Part shown: in pieces, positions 8,883 to 17,329 of the stretch | How positions within the stretch are numbered: the first letter of the stretch is position 1 | Layout: each line of letters opens with the position of its first letter | NCBI GenBank assembly: GCA_965225935.1 | Contig: CBDDCC010000023.1 | Coordinates: 186,001-250,000, forward strand | Length of the DNA: 64,000 nt | Origin: CALJXB01 sp965225935 | Lineage (GTDB): Bacteria; Pseudomonadota; Alphaproteobacteria; Kiloniellales; JAKSDN01 | Direction of reading: 5' to 3' | The notes under the pieces: model-generated | Seen by the model: the letters and a program-made list of their open reading frames with translations, nothing else | What the model was told of the DNA's origin: nothing | The model's database searches: none | Made by a program: the position numbers and the translations under genes

Positions 8883-9470
8883 ATGTCTCGAAAGAATTCG
8901 CTCTTCGTAATACTCTCGACCTTTTTAGCTCTGTCCGTTTCCTACGGTTTTGCCAGTGCGGATGATTATAGAAACAACAACCCGCAGATAGAGAAAATCA
9001 GGTTGGCTGGAACATTCTTAACCAGTCGCATCGATGCTAACGCCGATGGCAATGCCTCCAGCTGGTGCACCCTGCAAGTAAGAGGGGGGCGCCAATGGTC
9101 GAGTATGATGCAGTGTGTGAACGAAGATGTATTCGTTGGCACGCCGCCTGACTGTCCTGGAGGCCTGTTCGTGGTGAATGAGATAGATGGGGGCACTGGT
9201 ACCGGCACGCGAACGTTTTCGAACGCGAAAGATCAGATTTATTTTGAACTAACCGAAAGAGATCTCTGTACCGATGCATTCGGACAAATTACTGGCGTCG
9301 ATAGCGGTATCATCGTTGGGGGAGTTGGGAGATATGTGGACGCCACCGGAACTTATGAGCTGGAGTATACTGGCCAAATTCTGTACTTCGATGGAGCGGC
9401 GGAGCCTCCTCAGTTTTTTGGCTCACTGATCGGAAAGGGTAAGTGGGTGATTCACTTCCCGGGCCAATGA
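8883..9470 (+). CDS. Secreted protein of unknown function
   Basis: The 195-residue precursor has a Sec signal peptide (to about SASA/FASA, residue 26) and a strong AAAGGAG ribosome-binding site. The mature protein is rich in Gly and beta-type segments (GVGRYVDATGTYELEYTGQILYF), which is reminiscent of small all-beta secreted proteins that show a GRY-DATG-Y signature. Four Cys are present in the mature part. No catalytic motif was recognised and no family name is claimed. It is separated from the lipoprotein gene by about 220 bp. Confidence 0.7.
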   Translation: MSRKNSLFVILSTFLALSVSYGFASADDYRNNNPQIEKIRLAGTFLTSRIDANADGNASSWCTLQVRGGRQWSSMMQCVNEDVFVGTPPDCPGGLFVVNEIDGGTGTGTRTFSNAKDQIYFELTERDLCTDAFGQITGVDSGIIVGGVGRYVDATGTYELEYTGQILYFDGAAEPPQFFGSLIGKGKWVIHFPGQ

Positions 9471-9637
9471 GTGAATTGTAGCACCGACAGAAAGTCTGCA
9501 CTCCGGAACCACGTTGTTACTCGGAGAGCGCGACCGGCGCAGAGACAGTGGCCGCGATAAAGGAGCCCGAGTGGCTGCTTCGGGTCGATCCCGGTTTAAA
9601 GAAGTCTGCGGGATTCGGGGCCATCGTGCTTGGCCTT

Positions 9638-10948
9638 GTCCCTTCCATTAATTCCATCCGGGCCAGGTTTGGGCTTGGCAGTTCCTGGTGGAAGGGCGGC
9701 TTGAGCCTGGAACTGAATTTTGCTGGGTGGGGAGGCCCGCGTAGCTGACCGGATCCCCTGTGGAAGGAAACGCGTGCTGACGACGGACGGAGAGTCGTGC
9801 GGGCCCTGACGCCGTTTCCGGTGGGCCGTATGTCCGATAGCTCAGGCCGCGATCCGCTCGTAGCGGTGATGGAGCCCTCCCACTTGCGGGAACGAGACAA
9901 TCTTGCCTTGGTTTGGCGGTTGGACGAGACGCGGCTCTGGACAGTCCTTGTCCAGCGACAGGTGGGTTCGGCTCCGGTGATAGTAGTCGAGATAGACCTT
10001 CAGGATCCGCCGCAGATGGCTTTCACTCAGCACGATCACATGATCCAGGCATTCCCGTCGGATCGAGCCGATGACGCGCTCGACGTAAGCGTTCTGCCAG
10101 GGTGAACGTGGGGCAATGAGAACCTCCTCAATACTCATGGCCCGAAGACGAGAGCGAAAGACCTTGCCGTAAGTGCGATCACGATCGCGGATTAGATAGC
10201 GCGGTGCCGTTTCCCAGGGAAAGGCTTCTCGGACCTGCTGCGCCGTCCATTGGGCGGTGGGATGGGCTGTCACGTTGACATGGACGATGTGGCGGCGGAT
10301 GTGCTTCAGGATGATGAAGACGAACAGAATGCGAAAGGTGAGGGTCGGGACGACGAAGAAGTCAACACCCACGAGGCAGCAGGCGTGGTTCTGGAGGAAG
10401 GTTCGCCAGCATTGCGCCGGCGGCTTGGGCTGTCGAGCTATATACTTCGAGACCGTGGTCTGAGAGACCTCGATACCCAGCTTGAGCAATTCGCCATGGA
10501 TGCGAGGCGCACCCCACATAGGGTTCTCCCGGGACATGCGCCGGATGAGTGCTCTTACCTCTGCCGATATCTCCGGGCGACCGCGTCTGCGCGGCCTTGA
10601 TTTCCAAGTCCAATAGAGACGAAAGCCTTTCCTATGCCATCTCACCACGGTGTCCGGCTTGACGATGACCACGGCATTGAGGCAGCCGGACCAGAAGCGG
10701 TAGAGCAACGACCAAAACGCACGATCTAATGGCGACAGACGAACCCGACAGCGGTTCTGGCGTTGCAGTGCCTCCAACTGATGGCGCAGGGCCATGATTT
10801 CGAGCTGCAAGGAAGCCCGCTCCCGGAAGCTTGAGAGCAGGCCGTGAGCGAGGGTGCGAAGGAGAGCAATCATGCTCTCGACGTTATGGACCTGAGCCTC
10901 AGAACGCTAGGCTTTCTGCCGCGGATGGATTTTTGGAAGGCACAGGCG
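9638..10948 (-). mobile_element. Integrase-core IS, copy 1 (one terminal repeat kept)
   Basis: This element is related to the one at 24483-26005. Its 3' terminal repeat survives between 9638 and the transposase stop codon (starts GTCCCTTCC, includes CTGACCGGAT). The 5' side matches copy 2 only as far as about 10948 (TGTGCCTTCC), beyond which the expected second terminal repeat is absent and IS66-type sequence begins. The element is therefore one-ended and unlikely to move by itself. Confidence 0.75.
9842..10873 (-). CDS. Integrase-core (rve/DDE) transposase, copy 1
   Basis: This 343-residue transposase is of the IS481/IS3-related integrase-core type. The N-terminal helix carries LRHQLEALQRQN, then WRHRKGFRLYW-like and WGAPRIHGELLKLGIEVSQTTVSKY helix-turn-helix segments. 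The DDE residues are visible as VGVDFFVV, IRDRDRTYG and AYVERVIGSIRRE. It ends GGLHHRYERIAA. The frame is intact and it is closely similar to the transposase at 24759-25790. Confidence 0.88.
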   Translation of the reverse strand: MIALLRTLAHGLLSSFRERASLQLEIMALRHQLEALQRQNRCRVRLSPLDRAFWSLLYRFWSGCLNAVVIVKPDTVVRWHRKGFRLYWTWKSRPRRRGRPEISAEVRALIRRMSRENPMWGAPRIHGELLKLGIEVSQTTVSKYIARQPKPPAQCWRTFLQNHACCLVGVDFFVVPTLTFRILFVFIILKHIRRHIVHVNVTAHPTAQWTAQQVREAFPWETAPRYLIRDRDRTYGKVFRSRLRAMSIEEVLIAPRSPWQNAYVERVIGSIRRECLDHVIVLSESHLRRILKVYLDYYHRSRTHLSLDKDCPEPRLVQPPNQGKIVSFPQVGGLHHRYERIAA

Positions 10949-11277
10949 GACACCGTCTAACCCTTTGATTGGGTTGGTGGTGCAGGGAGTCTGAAGCGAA
11001 CCCGTCTCTCTTGGAATTCCCTGATATGCAGGGAAAATACAGGGAATTTCTGCGATGCAGCCCGCGTTTCGGTCTCTGCTCCCTCATAAGCCGCTGAATA
11101 CCTTCGTCAATTTTCAAAATTCCCTACTCAGCAGAACAGGGAACTTAATCGGTGTATCAGGGAACTTGCAGGGAATTCGTGCACCACTCTCGTAAGCGTG
11201 GCGGGAATGCACACTTGTTTTAGGGGGTCCGTTTCCGATCTCTTCTCGTCTCTAATTTCAGATAAGAGGAGATCGAG
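10949..11277. other. Leader of an IS66-type relic
   Basis: This gene-free stretch between the integrase-core IS and the IS66 pseudogene contains the CAGGGAA repeat cluster and ends with an AGAGGAG ribosome-binding site ahead of the IS66-type start codon. Confidence 0.55.
11018..11175. repeat. Helically phased CAGGGAA repeats
   Basis: Five CAGGGAA units start at 11029, 11040, 11137, 11158 and 11169, and one inverted unit (TTCCCTG) lies at 11018-11024. Within each group the spacing is 11 or 21 bp, close to one or two DNA turns, so all face the same side of the helix. They lie upstream of the IS66-type open reading frame and may be a transposase or regulator binding array. Confidence 0.6.
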
Positions 11278-11650
11278 ATGGCTGACCAATCGGTGCCTTG
11301 GGTGCGATACGGCGAGACTTTCTGGCGCGCGCATCATGAGGCGTGGAAGCGTAGTGACCTGAATTAGCGGGAATATTGCGAGGTTGAGGGCCTATCGCTG
11401 AAGGCTTTCGGAAACTGGCGCGCGAAGTTCAAGGCCGAACCTGAGCCGCCGGTGCGCAAGCTGCTGTATCGGCGGGGCGGTGCAAGTCACACCCTTAGTC
11501 ACAGCCGAAGTCACACCCCAAGTCATATGACTTATCCCTCTTTTGAGCCGTCTTCCGAGCCGATCGTCCCTCCGGCGGGGCCGGGCCATCGTCGACGGTT
11601 CAATGACGCGGATCGCTGCCATATCCTCGCCGAGTGTCCGTCGTCAGAGA
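11278..11650 (+). pseudogene. IS66-type accessory ORF (TnpA-like), nonsense and truncated
   Basis: Translation from ATG 11278 (AGAGGAG upstream) gives MADQSVPWVRYGETFWRAHH, then EAWKRSDLN, an in-frame TAG at 11365-11367, and REYCEVEGLSLKAFGNWRAK. Related IS66-type proteins have Gln at the stop position (LNQREYC), so one C-to-T change explains it. The frame continues through a His/Ser-rich linker (SHTLSHSRSHTPSH) to about 11640, where the IS3 element begins. Confidence 0.75.
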
Positions 11651-11708
11651 AAATGGAACAGATGGGCATCTGTTTCAAAGGAGGCTCTGACCCATCTGGT
11701 TTGTGATT

Positions 11709-12689
11709 TCAAGCGGCGACTTTGCGGTGCTGCAAGGGCCGCTGCTCTATGGTCTTTCGTTTGATCCTTTCCCTTTGCATTAGGATGGTTTGAGCCTTGC
11801 CGAAGTAGACGTCGGCGGGCGTGAGGTTGCTCAGGCTCTCATGGTAACGACAGTGATTGTAGTGCTCGACGAAAGCCTCGACCTGAGCCTCGAGGTCGCC
11901 GGGCAGATAGTAGTTCTCCAGTAATATCCGGTTCTTCAGCGTCTGATGCCAGCGTTCGATCTTTCCCTGGGTCTGGGGGTGATATGGAGCGCCACGGACG
12001 TGCTCCATATCCCGTTCATCGAGCCATTCGGCCAGGTCGCCCGCGATGTAGCTCGACCCGTTGTCGGACAAGAGCCGCGGCTTGTGAACGACCGTCGCCT
12101 GATCGCAGCCTGATGCCTCCAGTGCCAGTTCCAGCGTGGCGGTGACGTCTTCGGCCTTCATGGTCGTGCAGAGCTTCCAGGCGATGATATAACGCGAGAA
12201 GTCGTCCAGGACGGTCGAGAGATAGAACCAGCCCCAGCCGATGACCTTCAGATAGGTGAAGTCGGTCTGCCAGAGCTGGTTGGGCCGGGTCGTCTTGTCC
12301 TTGAACTCGTCGGCCGCCTTGAGCACCACGAAGGCCGGGCTGGTGATCAGATCATGGGCCTTCAGCAGGCGGTAGACCGAGGCCTCCGACACGAAATAGC
12401 CCTTGGTGTCCGTAAACCGGACCGCCAGCTCGCGTGGCGACAGCTCAGACTCATTCAGGGCGAGCTCGAGGATCTGGGCCCGCACATCATCGGGAATGCG
12501 GTTCCAGACTCGGCAGGGTTCGGGGGAGCGATCCTCCAAGGCTTCGGGACCACCGGTCTGATAGAGATCGTACCAGCGGTAGAAGGTCGAGGGTGGGATG
12601 CCGAGCTGTCTCAAGGTCCGGCGGACAGATAGGTGAGACTGCTCAAGCAGCTGGATGATCTCCAGCTTCTCGGACGCCAGGTATCTCAT
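11709..12689 (-). CDS. IS3-family transposase OrfB
   Basis: OrfB encodes the catalytic part: HTH_29/HTH_21-like N-terminus (LGIPPSTFYRWYDLY) and an rve core with WQTDFTYLK, LLSDNGSSY and GKIERWHQTLK as DDE residues. An independent start is ATG 12689 (MRYLASEKLEI). The upstream in-frame extension EKKHDRQWGRPRM joins OrfA by a -1 frameshift at the A7 run (12718-12724), so the working enzyme is probably the OrfAB fusion read from 13108. Confidence 0.88.
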   Translation of the reverse strand: MRYLASEKLEIIQLLEQSHLSVRRTLRQLGIPPSTFYRWYDLYQTGGPEALEDRSPEPCRVWNRIPDDVRAQILELALNESELSPRELAVRFTDTKGYFVSEASVYRLLKAHDLITSPAFVVLKAADEFKDKTTRPNQLWQTDFTYLKVIGWGWFYLSTVLDDFSRYIIAWKLCTTMKAEDVTATLELALEASGCDQATVVHKPRLLSDNGSSYIAGDLAEWLDERDMEHVRGAPYHPQTQGKIERWHQTLKNRILLENYYLPGDLEAQVEAFVEHYNHCRYHESLSNLTPADVYFGKAQTILMQRERIKRKTIEQRPLQHRKVAA

Positions 12690-13108
12690 TCTTGGTCGTC
12701 CCCACTGCCGGTCATGCTTTTTTTCAGCAGCCGGATCTCCAGGGCTTGCTCGGCGACAACCTCCTTCAAGGCTCGGGCCTCTCGCCGTAGCTCTTTGACC
12801 TCGCCGGATGAGGCTTCCCTGGCCGTATCGCCGGCGAGCCGCTTCTTGCCCGCCTCCAGGAACTCCTTCGACCAGCTGTAGTAGAGGCTCTGGGCAATAC
12901 CCTCGCGACGGCACAGCTCGGCAATGCTGTCCTCACCACGAAGGCCATCCAAGACAATGCGGATCTTCTCTTCCGACGAATGACGCTTGCGCGTGGCGCG
13001 GCGGATGTCTTTGACAATCCGTTCTGAGGGCGCTTTACGCGGCCCGGATTTCTGTCTCATCTTCACTCCTGGGCGGTTACGATGAGCCAGAAATCCTCCT
13101 ATCTGCAA
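12686..13108 (-). CDS. IS3-family OrfA (frameshift partner)
   Basis: The 140-residue OrfA has a helix-turn-helix (KRHSSEEKIRIVLDGLRGE, ELCRREGIAQSLYYSWSKEF) and a leucine-zipper-like C-terminus (EVKELRREARALKEVVAEQA). The probable start is the internal MRQKSG. On the coding strand the sequence CTGAAAAAAAGC places a run of seven A near the OrfA end; slipping one base back gives KKKHDRQWGRPRM and enters OrfB. This is the usual programmed -1 frameshift arrangement of IS3 elements. Confidence 0.87.
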   Translation of the reverse strand: MQIGGFLAHRNRPGVKMRQKSGPRKAPSERIVKDIRRATRKRHSSEEKIRIVLDGLRGEDSIAELCRREGIAQSLYYSWSKEFLEAGKKRLAGDTAREASSGEVKELRREARALKEVVAEQALEIRLLKKSMTGSGDDQE

Positions 13109-13317
13109 ATAACCCTATCTGTCCAATAGGCGCTGACGCCGCACAGGTTGGCGGGATATGTTTGACCCCGGGACTCAGGTTGCAGACAAGATACGAGACA
13201 TAGGGGCTCATATTGCGAGCCAAATCCGGGGCTAAGCGTCTCTTCACATGTGACTGAGCGTCATTGTGACCTGTCCCTATTATCCGGTCATCCCGTCTGA
13301 GGGTCCTGGTGATGAGC

Positions 13318-13349
13318 AAAAGAGGGGGCGGGTTCTTGCCCTGCCCCTC
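13318..13349 (-). terminator. Intrinsic terminator
   Basis: On the minus strand GAGGGGCAGGG pairs with CCCGCCCCCTC across a 6-nt loop (13322-13349) and is followed by TTTTG. It lies directly downstream of the peptide-binding-protein relic that ends at 13374, so the original transcription unit's end has survived the decay of its genes. Confidence 0.75.
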
Positions 13350-13373
13350 AGGTAGGTTGGTCGAACGGGAGGA

Positions 13374-13709
13374 TCAGTTGACCGAGACTTCGTGCAAGGG
13401 GAAAACCCCCATGGGGTTCTGATAGAAGCCCTCCACGCCGCTTTGCGAGATGTTGCTGAAGGGACTGTAGTAGAGGTCGACCCAGCGGACGTCCTCCTTC
13501 ACTTTGGCCTGGATCTCGTTGTAGAGCGCCTGCCTCCTGTCCGGATCGAGTTCCGTGCGAGCTTCGTTGACGAGCGCGGTGACGTCAGGATTGTCGTACC
13601 GCGTGAAGTAGCTCAGGTTGTCGTCCGCCGCTACGCTGAAGGTGACCTTCTGGCCCGGGTCGACCTTCTTGATCGAGCTCCAGCCAGCCAAGCACAACCC
13701 CTCGGCCAA
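13374..13709 (-). pseudogene. C-terminal fragment of a family-5 (peptide/nickel) ABC solute-binding protein
   Basis: Only the last ~100 residues remain: FTRYDNPDVTALVNEARTEL, DPDRRQALYNEIQAKVKED, VRWVDLYYSPF, which match the C-terminal lobe of DppA/OppA-type binding proteins. The N-terminal lobe and signal peptide are missing; upstream sequence belongs to a different relic. It is followed by an intrinsic terminator. Confidence 0.75.
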
Positions 13710-14186
13710 GAGTGTCGCCGAAGGCCGCCGAGGTCGTGCGCCTGCAGAGCGCGCCGCTTCGGATGATCAGTTCGTTACCGAAGGGGTGGCCTCCCAGATC
13801 CTGGACACGAAGGCGGGCAGCCGTCGCGTCGGACCGGCGTGCCGCTGCCGCAGCAGAGCCTCGCGGCCGAGGAGGTCGCGACCGCTGTCGATGCTGGTAA
13901 CGAAGAGCAAGCCGGCCTCGATCGGGGTGTCATGGGAGCCGATGTCGGGACCGAAGGCCCGGAAGCCCATTTCGATCTGGAGGGTCTCCAAGTCACGACC
14001 GCTTGCCAGCCGCAGGCCGTGGGGCGTGCCTACCTCGCGGACCCGCTCGAACACCGGCCGGGCCTCCTCGCTCGGGATGGTTAGCTCGAAGCCGAATTTG
14101 CTGGCGCCTGATCCGGACCCATCTCCGACACTCGCAAGCGAGAAGACACACGGCAGGGACGAAGGCGTGTCTGGGCGTCGGCCCAT
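13690..14186 (-). pseudogene. GcvT-fold (aminomethyltransferase / dimethylglycine-oxidase-like) fragment with frameshift
   Basis: The frame read from 14186 gives KFGFELTIPSEEARPVFERV, GLRLASGRDLETLQIEMGF, GHDTPIEAGLLF-like and GREALLRQRHAGPTRRLPAF, which is the tetrahydrofolate-binding GcvT fold. Near 13790 the frame shifts: the matching continuation GGHPFGNELIIRSGALCRRTTSAAFGDTLG lies in another frame to about 13690. The N-terminus and normal C-terminus are absent. It abuts the solute-binding-protein relic directly, so a deletion fused two genes. Confidence 0.7.
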
Positions 14187-14198
14187 GTCGGCCGGGCC

Positions 14199-15626
14199 TC
14201 ACAATCGGAGCCGCTCAGGCACCGACATCGTCGCGTAGAGATCCTCGAACGTCTCCCGGCGCTTGATCTGGTCGACGGAGCTCTCGCCGACTAGGACAGT
14301 AGCCGGGCGCGGGACGCTGTTGAACTGGGTCGAGGCCGACTCCGCGTACATCCCGGCGTCCAACACGGCGAAGGGTTCGCCCCGTTCTAGAGTGGGCACG
14401 GGCCAGTCGTCTACAAACCGGGAGTCGATGCACGTAGGGCCGACGACCTGGACCCGCTCCGCGTAACGGCGGTCCATGCCGGAGGCGGGCAAGAGGTGGT
14501 AGGCGCTGCCCGATGTATCGATCCGGGGCAGGGTGTTGGTGGAGAAATCCGTGTTCACCCAAACCATGCCGCAGTCGCGCTTGACTGCGCCGACGCGCCC
14601 GAGCAGTGTTACTGCGTTTCCGATGATGAACCGTCCCGGTTCCATGCGTAGTTCGGGTATCGGGATGTCGTTCGATCGCAGGCTCTCCAGGATCGCTGCC
14701 ACCACCGCCTCGACGAACCGCTCGACAGGATTGGGGTTGAGATCGTGCTTGCGCGACTCCGGATCGCGCTCGCGCGGCCAGCCGCCGCCGATGTCGATCA
14801 ACTCCGGCTCGTATCCCGTCTGGTCGCGGATGTGGACCAGCGTTTCCGCAAAGTCCCGGTTGCAATGAGCGAACGGTGCGGGGTCCTGCGTGAAGCGAGG
14901 GGTGTGGATGCTGAACCCGCGCATCCGCAGTGCCGGGCGTTTCAGGATCTCGCGAACAAGGTCGACGGCCGGTTCTCGCGTAAATCCCCACTTCTCGCGC
15001 CGGAGGACCATCCGTGCGTCGCGGTCGACCCCCAGATAGTCGCTCGGCGTTTCGGCGAGGTCCTCTGGGGCGCTCTTGATCCGGAGTGCGACGTTCACCG
15101 TGGAACCGGTCTCGGAGCAGATGCGATCGAGTATCTCGACCTCGTCCTCGGCATCGATGTTGACGTTGATACCCCGGGCGACAGCCGCGCGCAGCTCTTC
15201 TTCCGTCTTATTGCCGCCGTTCATGGCGACCAAATCCGGATCGGCGCCACCCTCGAACGTCGCGTGCAATTCGCCGAGACCGAAGCAGTCGCCGCCGCCG
15301 CCCTCCGAATGGATGATCGCTCGAATTGCAGGATTGTTGTTGGCCTTGATGGCGTACATGACGACAACGCGTTCCGGCCAGGTCTCCTCGAAGGCCGTCT
15401 TGATGCGCCGGTAGTTAGCCCGGAGCGTGCGTTCGGAGACGACGAAGAGCGGCGACCCGTATTCCTGCAGCAACGAATCCGCCGTATGACCGTCAATGAG
15501 CAGATCGCCGGCGTCCGAAACCTCAAACGGGTCGGTCGGGGTGAGAACGTTCGACAGATGCTGGCGTGGGTCCATGCCCAACAAGTCGCTACCCAAAGTG
15601 GTGAATTCTTGATTGCGTGTCGACAT
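14199..15626 (-). CDS. Fold-type III PLP decarboxylase (diaminopimelate/ornithine decarboxylase-like)
   Basis: The 475-residue protein has the alanine-racemase-like barrel with the PLP lysine in YAIKANNNPAI (K94), GGGGDCFGLGEL, the IDIGGGWP phosphate-binding glycines, MEPGRFIIGNA and VVGPTCIDSRF near the second active-site loop. It should decarboxylate, or otherwise act on, a basic amino acid. The substrate is unclear: LysA, SpeC-like and carboxynorspermidine branches share these motifs. Start ATG 15626 (MSTRNQEF) is preferred over a longer frame. The gene follows the VOC gene on the same strand, suggesting co-transcription. Confidence 0.8.
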   Translation of the reverse strand: MSTRNQEFTTLGSDLLGMDPRQHLSNVLTPTDPFEVSDAGDLLIDGHTADSLLQEYGSPLFVVSERTLRANYRRIKTAFEETWPERVVVMYAIKANNNPAIRAIIHSEGGGGDCFGLGELHATFEGGADPDLVAMNGGNKTEEELRAAVARGINVNIDAEDEVEILDRICSETGSTVNVALRIKSAPEDLAETPSDYLGVDRDARMVLRREKWGFTREPAVDLVREILKRPALRMRGFSIHTPRFTQDPAPFAHCNRDFAETLVHIRDQTGYEPELIDIGGGWPRERDPESRKHDLNPNPVERFVEAVVAAILESLRSNDIPIPELRMEPGRFIIGNAVTLLGRVGAVKRDCGMVWVNTDFSTNTLPRIDTSGSAYHLLPASGMDRRYAERVQVVGPTCIDSRFVDDWPVPTLERGEPFAVLDAGMYAESASTQFNSVPRPATVLVGESSVDQIKRRETFEDLYATMSVPERLRL

Positions 15627-15661
15627 CGCAGAGGTTCCGATCCAGACCAATGCGCCGACCG

Positions 15662-16129
15662 CTACGCCGACAAACCTGTCGGCGTGTTCTCCATAAGCTC
15701 GACGGTGATGTTGTCCCACGTCTGCATATAAACAATCCGCCGTCCCTTGTTGGGCCCCCGGTCGACCATGCAGGTCTCGCCCATTGGAATGAGGCCGTAC
15801 GCCTCGGCGCCGTCGATGGCCGCCTCGAAATCATCGACGTTGAGCGCGAGGTGCGAGAACCCCGCGTCGCAGGGACGAGACTGGGCCACCTTTCTACCTT
15901 CGGGCGCAAGGTATTCGATAAGTTCCATCACGAATCCCGGTCCGCGCAAGAAAGCCACAAGAATATCAGCGCCGGGTACGCCGGTGACTTTTTCGGCCAT
16001 GTCGCTGGCGCGGGGGCCCTTGTTGAGGATCTCGAACCCACAGCCCTGATGAAAAAAGTCAACCGTCCGATCCAGGTCGACGACCGTAAAGCTAAGGTGA
16101 TTCATGCTGGCGACGATGATCTTTGGCAT
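15662..16129 (-). CDS. VOC/glyoxalase-family protein
   Basis: This is a 155-residue vicinal-oxygen-chelate protein with two beta-alpha-beta-beta-beta modules: NHLSFTVVDLDRTVDFF...VMELIEYL and GFSHLALNVDDFEAAI...ITVELMENTP. Metal ligands would be the H near residue 10, the E in MELIEY, the H in SHLAL and the E in VELME. The ATG at 16129 is preceded by GGAG at good spacing. It may act as a small dioxygenase, lyase or epimerase on an intermediate of the surrounding amide pathway. It is 36 bp ahead of the decarboxylase gene and divergent from the AraC regulator. Confidence 0.8.
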   Translation of the reverse strand: MPKIIVASMNHLSFTVVDLDRTVDFFHQGCGFEILNKGPRASDMAEKVTGVPGADILVAFLRGPGFVMELIEYLAPEGRKVAQSRPCDAGFSHLALNVDDFEAAIDGAEAYGLIPMGETCMVDRGPNKGRRIVYMQTWDNITVELMENTPTGLSA

Positions 16130-16324
16130 GCGCGCTCCTCCAATGTCGAGCCCAATGGTAATTCGTCGGTCACCGACGTGAAGCGTGCTCAAGTTATGCG
16201 TTGAAATCCCGTGTTATGAGGCGATTGTGGGGTGGCATTTGCCGTGCTGGGCGCGCGTGCTATATTTCGCTATTGGGCGGGTGACGCCAGGTTGGCGGGT
16301 CCGTCTTCGGTGGTGAGGCAGCGC

Positions 16325-17329
16325 ATGGACCTGCTTGCTCGCATACACGCCGCGCGTCGGATACGGGTCAGCGAACATCCCGACGGATACGATTTCGCGG
16401 TCCGGTACCATCCGCCGGAGTCGTACCTGGAAGGGTACGAGGATGCCTGGATTGTCGACGATGACTGCATCGTCACGACCCAGCGTACCAAGGTGTTGAA
16501 CGACTTCGACGAGCCGGAACCTGGGTTCGGCCGGCTGCTTTTCACTTTCCACCTCAGCGGCGAACGATCGATCGCCTTTGAGGGCCACAGCACGCACACC
16601 ATGACCCTGCCTTCCGCGGCCATCTTCTACGCCCACGAGGGTATCGATCGATTCAACGTCTGGCGCGCTGGTCAAACCGAGGAGTTCGTGTGCGTCGGCA
16701 TGAGCCCGCGGCGCTGGATGGACTGCGCCAAAGACGTCCACCCCGTCCTCCAAGACCAGCTGCCGACGGGGCGCAAGTCCGGTCCGGAGGTCACCTGGCT
16801 GCAGATGCCGCTGACGTCTGAAATGCACGCGGCGGCACGATCGCTCCTCTACCCGAGGATCGGCAAGGCGTTTATGCGCGAGTACATCACAGCCAAGGCG
16901 AAAGAATTGGTCTGCCTGTCGTTGCATGAAGCATCCCAGTTCGCTTCTGGCGATAAAGACCGGAACAGCGACGACGCGGCCAAGTTCGCAGAGGCAGTGG
17001 ATCTCATCGTGGCGAACCTCCGCCGCATTCCACCGCTCGAGGGCGTCGCCGACGCAGTCGGCCTGTCGCAGAGTCGGCTTTCCCGCATGTTCATCGATCA
17101 CATGGGCACGACTTTCCAGGACTATTGCCTCACCGTACGCATGTCGAGAGCCGCCCAGTTGCTGACGTCGTCGCCTATGCCACTCAAGCAGATTGCCTAC
17201 GAAGTCGGTTACGGGCACACGTCCAATATGTGCATTGCTTTCAAGAGGACCTTCGGCATCACGCCCACCCAGGCGCGCGAATCCGGCGGTGTTTTCGAAG
17301 AACTCCGCGAGCCGTCATCGCTTCACTGA
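16325..17329 (+). CDS. AraC-family transcriptional regulator
   Basis: The C-terminal ~100 residues carry the two AraC helix-turn-helix motifs: PLEGVADAVGLSQSRLSRMF and LKQIAYEVGYGHTSNMCIAFKRTFG, followed by TPTQAR. The N-terminal ~200 residues form a sensing domain without obvious relatives. ATG 16325 has GAGG upstream; a longer frame from GTG 16232 is possible. It is divergent from the VOC-decarboxylase pair and convergent with the amidase gene (7-bp overlap of 3' ends), so it is the likely local activator of this catabolic cluster. Confidence 0.85.
   Translation: MDLLARIHAARRIRVSEHPDGYDFAVRYHPPESYLEGYEDAWIVDDDCIVTTQRTKVLNDFDEPEPGFGRLLFTFHLSGERSIAFEGHSTHTMTLPSAAIFYAHEGIDRFNVWRAGQTEEFVCVGMSPRRWMDCAKDVHPVLQDQLPTGRKSGPEVTWLQMPLTSEMHAAARSLLYPRIGKAFMREYITAKAKELVCLSLHEASQFASGDKDRNSDDAAKFAEAVDLIVANLRRIPPLEGVADAVGLSQSRLSRMFIDHMGTTFQDYCLTVRMSRAAQLLTSSPMPLKQIAYEVGYGHTSNMCIAFKRTFGITPTQARESGGVFEELREPSSLH

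Larger units (their letters stand above)
11654..13126 (-). mobile_element. IS3-family element, apparently intact
   Basis: The ~1.47-kb element holds OrfA and OrfB on the minus strand. Its ends look like imperfect inverted repeats: GGAACAGATGGG at the left (about 11655) and the complement of a similar run at the right (about 13115-13126). It interrupts the IS66 relic. No target duplication was identified. Confidence 0.7.

Noticed and set aside
9548..9748. 66-codon frame near the integrase-core IS, copy 1
   Set aside because: It runs into the terminal repeat of the element and shows no protein-like features.
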